A DNA stretch of 64,000 nt, from NCBI GenBank assembly GCA_032718475.1, contig JAUCBJ010002811.1:1-64000 (forward strand). Direction: 5' to 3'. The stretch comes from Nemertoderma westbladi (Eukaryota > Xenacoelomorpha > Nemertodermatida > Nemertodermatidae). This document shows positions 9,517 to 19,230 of this stretch, piece by piece (the first letter of the stretch is position 1; every line of letters starts with the position of its first letter). The translations under genes and the position numbers were made by a program. Below the pieces are notes generated by a model, which ran no database searches, was not told the origin of the DNA, and worked only from the letters and a program-made list of their open reading frames with translations.

Positions 9517-10428
9517 TGTAAAAGCTTTTGCGGGATATAACTGGCCCTTTTTCTCCGCAATGTACTGTGTAAGGTGTTTTAGAGGACATAACTAGCGATT
9601 TCATCCGCTGTGTCTGCATGTGTGCTTTAGCGGACATAAAAAGCCAGTTTTCCCACAATGCGCTCAAATACTCTAAACTACCTAACTCAAATGACGCAAT
9701 CTACCAACCGATTTGCTGTACGCGTATAGCCTCTTTGTTCTATTCGATCAACCAATCAGAACAATGATCAACCAATCAGAGCGATTTCGCCTTGTGTTGA
9801 ATAAGGGCTGCAAAAACCCGAATAGTTCGGCATTTAGACATTCGTGGAACCTACAGAATCTGGAACTCGGCCAATGAGAGCTGTTTCTCTTTGTGTTGAA
9901 AGATACCCACAACAGCCCAGAGGGATCAGTGTGTTGGTTTTCCAGAGCCCAGAACATCGGCTTTGGAATTATTCTGCTTTAGCCCAACATTAGTGGGCTT
10001 AATCATAGAAACGTATATCTGTTATCTTACTTAACTAATCAATGCAAATCATATTGTCAACTACAAACACCGCATTTTACTATTTACTATTCACTATTTA
10101 CTGTCTATTATTGATTATGTCAGTTGATGGAATGTTATTATATTGGATAATATCGATAGATAAATAATCGTAAACCCCAATCTTCTTGATATACTGAAGG
10201 TAAGAGACCGGTTACATATAACAGTTGCGACTCACATTAAAGTGGTTTGTAGTGAATCTAATGCTATTTCATAGGCACTACATGTGTTGGTTACTGTTCT
10301 CTTTATATGTGACTAAAATTAGTGAAGGTCAGCAGATCAGTGTGCAGTATAGTGCGGTAGTGTGCATGATTGGGACTGATAACAAAGCATCTCCTAAAGA
10401 ATGCGCTATATACGTGAATCCATAGCCA
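9517..10428 (+). repeat. 5' LTR of the left Bel-related element (912 bp)
   Basis: Starts TGTAAAAGCTTTTGCGG and ends ATAGCCA. It matches 25166-26066 with about a dozen substitutions and one ~11-bp length difference. Pairs of long direct repeats that match each other better than their counterparts in the other arm are the mark of LTRs. It carries two CCAAT boxes at about 9752 and 9772 and a repeated TTTWRCGGACATAA-like motif near its start (about 9524, 9577, 9625). Confidence 0.75.
9751..9780 (+). promoter_or_regulatory. Paired CCAAT boxes in the LTR
   Basis: Two direct copies of ACCAATCAGA (9751-9760 and 9771-9780) lie in the probable U3 part of the LTR. Equivalent CCAATCAGA sites occur in every LTR of the family here: 25401 and 25421; reverse orientation near 26637 and 45078; 49901; 52531. 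Conservation in otherwise diverged U3 regions suggests a binding site for an NF-Y type factor. Confidence 0.55.
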
Positions 10429-12658
10429 TCCCGTTGTGTCTAGTGTAAGTCATAACTCTGTTTACATATTTAGAGCGCCACGTCCTAAAGGAACTGTTAA
10501 TATTTCCCGAAAGTGAATAATATTTGTCATAGATTATATATTAACGATCAGTCGAATAATACAGTAGGCCTACACAGCAATAAGGTTAAGCTTCCGAATC
10601 CAGTCTCCCGGGTATATCCAGCGGGTGAATGGTCGCGCATAGACTGGCTTCGGCTAATGTAGTGTATCAAATACTCGTCATAGGCTAAAGTCGATGTACA
10701 ATCTAGAAGACATCCAAATTTGGCAGGTTAAACTGCTAAAGGTCTGAAAGCGCGTACAATAACAGATATTGCTTCTTTATTGCAACGTAGGCAATAAAGC
10801 TGAAGTACCGGCCAACCGGTACCCAGTAGGCCTGACTACCTAACCACCCGGACCGGTACTTACAGCAGTACAGGAACAGCAGTATTATTCGATTTTGATA
10901 TTGTATACCGGTAGGCCTTAATATTAAATCAGGGAGGGCCCGCCCTGGTTTTTTATTGAGATTTTACTTATTTCTGTCAGGTTTTATTTATTTGTAGGTT
11001 AATATTGAGCAGAAGACGTGTAAGCCTGCTCAGATTGTACAGATAATTTGTAGGCTGGACTGTTGTTAAGTCTGAAGGGACTGTAGTGTGTGTAGAGCGT
11101 ATGTCCGAAAAAGTACTAGTTAGGAAAGTAGGGGCTTCCAGTGCTGTGAGGTAAACCCCCTCGAAAGAATAAGTCGTACTACTCGGTTAGAACGCATACT
11201 AACTAACCATTTCGGAGTCTGCATATACTGTAGTTTATTTAGGCTTGATAGTAGTCTGCCAGCGTTTGGTCTGTACTTTGTTTGTGTAGTCTGTACAGGT
11301 AGCGTAATATTTATTATTCAGAGTTTATGCGATTATTCGCAACATTCATATCCCCAAGTTTATTCCTGCAGTAATTGTGCTTGTTATATATACCGTTATA
11401 GTTAAACTAACCCCGGTACTACATCAGGGCTGCTTGGCGTAGGTAAAGACTGGTGATTTTGTGCCCCGGTCACTCCAGCAGATACCGTGGTTCTTTTAGC
11501 TGTTCAAGTATTTTTAACTACTGATTATTTGTTGTATAAGTACTTGTACCTAATTTAGGGTTTAGTGTACAGTGCTTTCCGAAGGTGATTAGTGTGTAGG
11601 CAGTATATTTGTGTTGTAAAGTGGTTAATAGGCACGTTGGTTCTGGTAGACCGCGGTAATTAACTTCTAGGTAGAAACACTCCGTGATACATAACGTAGT
11701 ACTTATAGCGATACGGCTATAAGTCGTCAGACGGTGGTATTTTTCCTATCTGGACAACGCAATATATTTACTACTACTTATTATTTTCAAATACCGTAGA
11801 ATCCTGTCCGTTTGTAATAACCAGATATTCGAACCCTTTGTTAGGCTGGTTTTTAGACTTCTTGTAAAATTACCCTAAAAATTCGTACTTATAATTTTTT
11901 GTGTTTATTTAGAGATTGTAATCTCACCCCGAATTGTACGTAATCTATAGTATTAAGTAACTTAGGTAAATTAGAATTATTTGTTTTAGTGTCCAACAAG
12001 TAGCACTTCACTGAGAGCGTACAGCTTCTGTGTAGTGACTCCTTCCCAGAAATAATAACATTTATTTCAAACATTGACAAAACCCATAAAACGGGTACAC
12101 AAATATTATAAATCAACTCAAACCGATTTATAAAATAGTAGGCCTGTCATACATCAATTAGGTCTAAATATCAGTTGGACCACTGCTTAAATAATGGTAA
12201 TAAGGTAAAGTAAAGTAGCCAAGTAACCCTTAAAAATTCAGAAATTTAATTATTCTAAGATAATTGACATACCGGTATTTACAATAGGCTTATTATATTT
12301 ATTTCTATAAATTTAGGCTGAAATTATACCGGTATTCTGTAATTAATTCTAGTCCATAATTATACTTATATATACTATAAGTGTAAGCTGTATACCGGTA
12401 TTCACGATAGGCCTATTATATATTTATATATATTTGTGCTGAAATTACATACCGGTATTCTGTGACAAACCTAGTCTGTAATAATACTTATATATATATA
12501 CTATAAGTGTATACCGGTATTCTAATATATTATATATATATATCACACTACACTGAGTAGCAGTATCGGTAATTAATTACTAGCCTAACAGTGATACTGA
12601 ATTACTAGACTTGCTTTAACTGTAATATAGCAGTAGGCATTCAACTGTACAAACAAAC
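10429..12658 (+). other. 2.2-kb leader between LTR and gag
   Basis: Non-coding DNA present in all copies of the family: reverse complement at 42731-44529 and 35200-35635, and again at 50507-52148 and 53137-55239. It begins TCCCGTTGTGTCTAG directly after the LTR. I recognise no tRNA primer-binding site there. Right before gag it becomes TATA-rich with recurring ACCGGTAT words. No ORF in it looks real. Confidence 0.6.
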
Positions 12659-14638
12659 ATGTCTGACACAAAGCAAAACCTGTCAGACAGTCTCCTAGAT
12701 ACAACCATCTGTGACCCAGACAGGAGTGTGGAACGTGTGAGACCGAAGTTCAACTCACCTCCTACTGTAAGAAAGATCATCCCTCCAGTAGTAGTATCAC
12801 ACCCTAGGCTAGTCCAACACCGTAGGTCTATCATAGGCACTCGAGCTCAAGTCAAGCGAGACCAAGAAGCAGCGGAACAGCAGCAACATTCGAGCCGAGA
12901 ACGTATTTCTCAGCGGCCCGATAGCTCCAGTAGTGAGGATACTGTAGAGCTGACACCCGAGCGCGGAGCAAAGATGACGGATGCGGTTTATTCGGATCCC
13001 CTTCTCATCCTTCCTGCAGCCGTACTCACTAGGGTATTGATTGCGGTGGAAGAACACCAGATTGATTGGGCGAGAAGTAAGCGATCGACCAAGGATAGTT
13101 ATGCGGGATACACAAGGGAAGAACTGAAGTCTATTGTCGAGTCGCAATGGAACTTCCTCGGACCCGGACTCCCGTTTGACTTATCGGAAGCTGCCTGGGA
13201 AGACATACACAGGATGGGAGTAACAAAAGAAACCATCGATCCAGCTGTGTGGAAGAGGTCAGCAGCAGGATACGTACAGGGATTCTTCAGCTCTATGGAG
13301 CGATTAGAGAATCAACTGTTTCGACAATCCCAAGGACCTCAAGAGCAGGGAGAGCTGCTTTATCAAGTTAGAGAAAGAATTCTAAGAATCAGACTAATCT
13401 TATCGGCCTTTGAAGAAGCTTCAAAAAGAAGACAAGACACGTCGTTGCAGGTTGCCGTAAAGACTTGGTTTCAACGGGTGAGTCTCCAGGTTCAAGGAAC
13501 GGCCCAGTGGAAAGCTCAGCTGGATGAACGCTCAACCCATGGAGAATCAACAGACGCTACCTTTTCCCAAGTGGAAAGCGAAGCGACAGCAGAGAAACCG
13601 CATAAGAGGGATGCTATTGACATCTATCTGTCAGACTATCAACGCTTTGTAGGTGATGAAGAGTTGAGGAGAAGGCTAGATGGACTTAGCCCTAATAGTG
13701 AAGGAGCCAAGCTTGTGTTGGACGCAATCGACGCGGATATGAGAGCTGCGAACCAAGCTAAATTTGATGAACGCCTCCGTATCGCTAGAGTCCAAGAAGA
13801 ACAAGTAACGAAAAAACGTATAGAAGACAGAAAGACAGCGGCAGTGGCAGCAGCAGTGGCAGCGGCAGAAGCAGAAAGAAAGGCGGCAGAGGTAGAAGCC
13901 GAAAGAAAGGCGGCAGAGATAGAAGCGGAAAGAAAAGCGGCAGTAGCAGCGGCAGAAGCAGAACGGAGAGCGTCTGAAGAGATCGCCCAACTAGATTTGG
14001 AAAATATTCAAGAGAATCAAGACTGCATAAATAAACAGTTAACAGCTAGTCAAATGCAGATGATGAGTCGATCTACTCCCAAAAGACAGGGATATACATC
14101 ATCTGAGGAAGGCGATACAACCGATACTGAAGGCGGAGGAAATAGATCTCGTCTAAGCAGACGTAGAAGAATATCCCACCATCAGAAATTGCCTGATTTG
14201 CCCCCAGCTGTTAGAAGGCAACTAACTAACACAAACTTAGGTAGTACAGAACCCACAGACCAAATAATTAACATAGGAAGACTCCCTACTATAGTAGATG
14301 AGCCTGAAATAATTAGGCCTGTTCCCGAAGCCACCCCTTCGGTGATAGAGACACCTGTACTCCCTGAACCTACCTCTAAATTCCCTCTGCACAGCACTAA
14401 GCTACCTGTGCCCCACAGAACCACCCTTGAAAATGTTCATGTCCTGGACTCCGAGCGAAATATTAATGATTTGTCGCCCGTTGTCCCTCGTCCGCCCGCT
14501 ACAACGTTGGCACCTCCCGCTTCGGCGGTCGAGTGGGTAGATGAGGGACGACGGGAGATGGGTCTCCTGCTCGGGCAGCTGAGGGAACAACATTCTCGCT
14601 CCTCTCAGCAGGTCCAGGAGATGGAGGGAACTGTGCAG
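12659..14638 (+). pseudogene. Gag of the left Bel-related element, 5' part, interrupted by a gypsy insertion
   Basis: ATG 12659 begins MSDTKQNLSDSL, and the frame is open for 660 codons up to the gypsy target site at 14638. Residues about 100-290 form a folded-looking domain (DPLLILPAAVLTRVL.. SAAGYVQGFFSSMERLE), shared with 55559-56160 but missing from the right-arm copy. Residues about 385-450 are an Ala/Glu/Arg-rich helix with AEAERKAA-type repeats, probably a long single helix or coiled coil. A Pro-rich linker and a second coiled coil follow (VDEGRREMGLLLGQLREQ). Gag would form the particle and bind RNA. The reading frame resumes after the gypsy element at 19231. Confidence 0.7.
14634..14638 (+). 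repeat. Target-site duplication of the gypsy element
   Basis: TGCAG occurs immediately before the 5' LTR (14634-14638) and immediately after the 3' LTR (19226-19230). The uninterrupted related copies read through this point once. Confidence 0.9.
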
Positions 14639-14826
14639 TATAGTGCGTCCTGGTGAAGGGATATTATATATGATGGATATACTGTATTACTTTATTATCG
14701 AGTAGGATCTAAGTGTTACTTGACAGTACCTACCGGTATATATACATATTAGATATAATTGAGCTGACAGCAGAACAGTGTTTTACAGCCGTGCTACCAC
14801 AGTACTGTATCGGCCGGTACGTCATA
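14639..14826 (+). repeat. Gypsy 5' LTR (188 bp)
   Basis: Starts TATAGTGCGTCC and ends ACGTCATA, just after TSD TGCAG. It is identical to 19038-19225 except one base. It lacks the usual TG..CA ends; the boundary is fixed by the TSD and the uninterrupted paralogues. Confidence 0.9.
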
Positions 14827-14910
14827 TTGGTGACCCGGACAATTGAATTATTCTGACCATTTTTAATTAATAATACATTAACGTGCTGAGATAATTCTGT
14901 AAATTATAAC

Positions 14911-15795
14911 ATGGCTACCGGAAGCGATACGAATACGATCAAACCACCACCGTTTCAGGACTCCAGTAATCAAAATAATAGCGGCAGCGGCAGCATGTCT
15001 GCACTCTTGGACGTGTCACGTGTGGCAGTAAAGCCACCCGTGTTCTATTGGTCAAATCCGACGATTTGGTTCCGTACGATTGAATCGCACTTCGTCCTGG
15101 CAGGAGTAACGAACGAGCAAACGCAATTTCACCACGTTATGGCCAACCTTCCGGAAGACGTAGCTCTAAATATAACACCGGAAGTTATATCTTACAGCGA
15201 AATTAAATCAATCATCCTACAATTATATCAGAAAACTAAGTCAGAGTTATTAGAAGAAGCGCTTGGCCAAGTATCCATGGAAGGGCAAAAACCCTCGCTA
15301 GTCTACATGAGAATTAAACGCAAGATGGCAGAATGTCAACTTACCGCGGACGACGATGTTGTAAGACATAAACTGTTACAAGCTCTTCCTTCATCAGCTC
15401 GTTCAACATTACTCGGTCATATGAATCTTCCTCCAGAGGACTTCGCTAAACTTGCAGACACCATCCTGCAATTCACAAACCAACAGAACGTCCAAACACC
15501 ACTCCCTACCCTCGGAGCTACTGCTGTTTATCGACCACCACCCACCCAAAATCAACAACCATACAACTCACGGTCGAGTAACCACAACCATGCCGGAGCT
15601 GTGGGCGTTTCTGGTACGATTTATCCATTCTCAGAGGGTCAAAAACCTAAGGTTTGTAGATTTCACATATACTATGGGGAACGGGCTAAACGTTGTAAAC
15701 CATGGTGTCGTTGGCCGGGTAAGAAACCCAAAACTATAGACCCGTCATCCCGCCCACAATCGCGACCAAACTCACCGAGTCGACCGGAAAACTAG
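14911..15795 (+). CDS. Gypsy Gag protein
   Basis: A 294-codon ORF beginning MATGSDTNTIKPPPF. The core PPVFYWSNPTIWFRTIESHF through LPPEDFAKLADTILQF is the capsid-like fold typical of small animal gypsy elements. Near the end, a Cys/His pattern CRFHIYYGERAKRCKPWCRW replaces the usual CCHC knuckle, as in many invertebrate gypsy Gags. The C-terminus is Ser/Pro/Arg-rich. The ORF ends at TAG 15793-15795, overlapping a pol frame shifted by -1. It is intact and would assemble the particle. Confidence 0.85.
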   Translation: MATGSDTNTIKPPPFQDSSNQNNSGSGSMSALLDVSRVAVKPPVFYWSNPTIWFRTIESHFVLAGVTNEQTQFHHVMANLPEDVALNITPEVISYSEIKSIILQLYQKTKSELLEEALGQVSMEGQKPSLVYMRIKRKMAECQLTADDDVVRHKLLQALPSSARSTLLGHMNLPPEDFAKLADTILQFTNQQNVQTPLPTLGATAVYRPPPTQNQQPYNSRSSNHNHAGAVGVSGTIYPFSEGQKPKVCRFHIYYGERAKRCKPWCRWPGKKPKTIDPSSRPQSRPNSPSRPEN

Positions 15796-18700
15796 CAGCC
15801 CTCAGTGCAGCGGCTGCGAGCGCTGAGGGCGCTGCTGTATTTAAAACTACCGCAGCAATCTCTAACTCAGTATGCGAAATAGAACACAAACTACCATTTT
15901 TAATAGATACAGGATCTCAAGTTTGTATATTACGACCCGAACCTGTTAAACAGTTTATATGGGAATCAACACCAGTACAACTGTGCGCTGCTAGCGGTAC
16001 CCCTATAACAGTATACGGTAAAGTAAACCTACAACTATCAATATTAAGACGCAAATTTCCTTGGAAATTTTTTGTAGCGGATGTGAGGGATAATATTATT
16101 GGAATTGATTTTCTTTCTAATTATGATATGCTTTTAGACTGTAAAAACCGTGAAATAATAGATGGAACTACAAAAATACGGAGTACAGTATCTTTTGTCG
16201 AGGCATCCGAGACACAATCGGTATACAAAGTTGAATTAAGTCACTCAGATGGAAATATAGATACACTATTGAAAGATTTTGCCGACTTATTTGACCAAGA
16301 TTCAGCATTCTCCAGTAATTCTGCATCAAATACTACTCATCGAATAATAACAGGAGATAGCCCACCAATTGCAGCCAAACCGCGGCAGCTAAATTGACAG
16401 AAATTAGCAGTTGCAAAACAAGTTTTTACAGACTTACAGGAACGGGGAATTATTTGCCCTTCCAAAAGTCCCTGGGCCTCACCTCTTCATATGGCCCCTA
16501 AAGCAAATAAAAAAGACCAATGGCGTCCGTGTGGCGACTATAGAGCACTAAACAGAATAACTAAACCTGATAGATACCCATTACCTCACATTCAGCACTT
16601 CACTTCACAGTTACGAGGTTCTAGAATTTTCAGCCGAATAGACTTAGTCAGGGCCTACAACCAAATTGCAATGTCAGAGGAAGATATTCCTAAAACAGCA
16701 GTTACAACACCATTCGGTCTATTTGAATTTACTAGGATGCCGTATGGCCTATGTAATGCAGGGCAAACATTCCAACGCAAAATGAATGAATCTCTAGGTG
16801 ATTTATCATTTGTTATTCTATACATGGACGATATTCTAGTACACAGTACTGATAAAGACACTCATTATAAACATTTGCGACTCATATTTGAAAGACTGCA
16901 TAACAACAACTTAAAACTAAACTTTACCAAGTGCGAATGGTGCAAAACTGAAATTACATTTCTTGGATTTCGGGTTTCTGCAGATGGTATTTTACCTCCC
17001 CCTGAAAGAGTCACTGCATTGAACTCAATTCCAGAACATCGTAGTTACAATGACTTACGCAGGGTCATTGGCATGTTCAATTTCTACCGTAGATTTATCC
17101 CAGCATTTAGTGAAATTAGTCACCCTTTACAGACTTTATTAACATCTACACAACCTAATAAACGTAAAACACAACAATGCGATTTTAAAGCTAATGAGTG
17201 GCTCCCAGAACATTCAGCGGCCTACGATAAACTTAAAACTGCTTTGGCCAATGCTGTTTTATTACACCACCCTTCCAAGGGCGATTGTCCATTATCACTA
17301 ACAACTGATGCTTCAAAGTTTGCTATTGGTGGAGCCGTTCACGAAATACGATCCACAGAAGACTCAGTTCCTCTTAGTTTCTTCTCGCGTAGGCTCACTC
17401 CTAAAGAATCTCAATTATCAACCTACGAGCGTGAATTCTTAGCTGCATACGACAGTGCGGTCCATTTCGGATCCTTGTTAGAGGGAAGAAACGTTATTTT
17501 ATATACAGACCACAAACCAATAATCGGCGCGTTCAATAAACCAGAGAGTCTATCCCCACGCCAGAACCGTCAACTGTCTTTATTGGCTGAATTTATTGAT
17601 AAAGTAGAATATATCCCAGGAAATTCTAATATAGTCGCGGATACACTCTCTCGACATGTGAACTCAACATACATTGACCCATTTGGTTTAGATGACATTG
17701 CAAATGCCCAGAAGGAAGACACAGATCTTCTGTCAGATAAACACCCATTTGATATTAAGATATTTAAAACTGCATGCGGGAGGGATGTAATATGTGATAT
17801 TTCAACTACATATCCCCGGCCAATTATTCCAGAATCATTTAAGAAGGAGGTTTTCAATGAGATTCATAACTTAGCACATCCAGGCATTAAAACCACTCTC
17901 CGTCTGATCACAGACCGATTCATATGGAACAATGCGAGGAGAGATATAACAAGCTGGTGTCGTAGCTGTATCCCATGCCAGCAATCAAAGATAACCCAAC
18001 ATATAAAAGCCCCATTGAAACCATTCCCTCCAGCCCCACGGTTTTCACACATACATTCCGACATTGTAGGTCCACTACCTACAGATAATCATCCATACCC
18101 ATATGTAGTAACGTTTATAGACAGACATACAGGATGGGCTGAAGCCACTCCGGTTATATCTATTACCGCAGCTGCCACAACCACAGCCTTTGTTGAAACA
18201 TGGTTCTGCAGATTCGGTGTTCCTCTATACATCACCACAGACCGCGGCGGCCAGTTTGAGTCTGAGTTGATGTCCGACCTTTCCAAATTAATAGGCTTCC
18301 ATCGGTTAAGAACGACAGCATACCATCCTCAAGCAAACGGGAAAGTTGAACGTTTCCACCGAACTTTGAAAGCTGCCCTAAAAGCTCGTAAACAAGACTG
18401 GTTAGAATCTCTTCCAATAGTTTTATTCAGTTACCGCATTACACAATCCCATGTAACCGGAATCTCACCATTTGAACTGGTGACTGGCTCAAAAGCATTA
18501 CTACCTGCTTGTTTGGTGGCACCTACTGATATGAACTTTAATTTAGATTATGTCAACAAATTACACAACCACATCACCGAGTTAGGGTTTATTGTGCAAT
18601 CTACAGATGGTACACTGAATAAAAATCAACGTTCATACGTCCCAAAGTCCTTAGAAAAATGTGAGAAAGTCTTTGTAAGAATCGACCGCGCGAGAAAAGC

Positions 18701-19001
18701 CCTTCAAGCTCCCTACCAAGGACCATTCGAGGTCATCGAGCGGTGCGAGAAATATTTCAAACTATTAACCCCAAGTGGTGACCAAAATGTCTCCATCGAT
18801 CGACTTAAACCTTACATAGTAACTGATACGGCGTGGAAACCCAAGCAAAACAGCGATAACCTAGCAAAATCATCCCCAAAGACAGTTAAACAGCATTTAC
18901 CTATTCCCCAAAGAGAAACTGAAAGTAAAACTGACAAGGAGCAACCATATAACACTATCACTACACGTAGGGGAACGAAAGTCCATTTTTATCCTCCCTA
19001 A
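15780..19001 (+). pseudogene. Gypsy Pol (protease, RT, RNase H, integrase) with one in-frame TGA
   Basis: The frame is -1 relative to gag and overlaps its end, so a -1 ribosomal shift is expected, though I see no classic slippery heptamer. In order: protease LPFLIDTGSQV (active Asp at 15906) with IIGIDFL flap; RT with [24 protein letters not shown], and YMDD at 16821-16832; RNase H with [10 protein letters not shown] and TDHKPI; integrase zinc finger with HNLAHPG and [12 protein letters not shown] core with [17 protein letters not shown] and [18 protein letters not shown] at 16395-16397 between protease and RT splits the frame into 16083-16397 and 16398-19001; both sides are otherwise open. 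It reads as a single recent nonsense mutation, unless readthrough is used. Confidence 0.85.
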
Positions 19002-19037
19002 TAAAACCTCATGTTCCACTTCTGTTATGGGGAGATA

Positions 19038-19225
19038 TATAGTGCATCCTGGTGAAGGGATATTATATATGATGGATATACTGTATTACTTTATTATCGA
19101 GTAGGATCTAAGTGTTACTTGACAGTACCTACCGGTATATATACATATTAGATATAATTGAGCTGACAGCAGAACAGTGTTTTACAGCCGTGCTACCACA
19201 GTACTGTATCGGCCGGTACGTCATA
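19038..19225 (+). repeat. Gypsy 3' LTR (188 bp)
   Basis: Copy of 14639-14826 with one substitution. It is followed by the TSD TGCAG and then the resumed gag frame (CAGTTAAAGGGAAC). Confidence 0.9.
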
Positions 19226-19230
19226 TGCAG

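Larger units (their letters stand above)
14639..19225 (+). mobile_element. Ty3/gypsy LTR retrotransposon, 4587 bp, recent
   Basis: Two 188-bp LTRs (14639-14826 and 19038-19225) differ at one position (G against A at the ninth base), which points to a recent insertion. A perfect TSD TGCAG surrounds it. TGGTGACCCGGAC at 14828 is a likely primer-binding site one base after the LTR, and ATGGGGAGATA just before the second LTR is a likely polypurine tract. Gag (14911-15795) and a pol frame in the -1 frame (to 19001) fill the interior. It sits in sense orientation within the gag of the Bel-related element. Confidence 0.93.
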
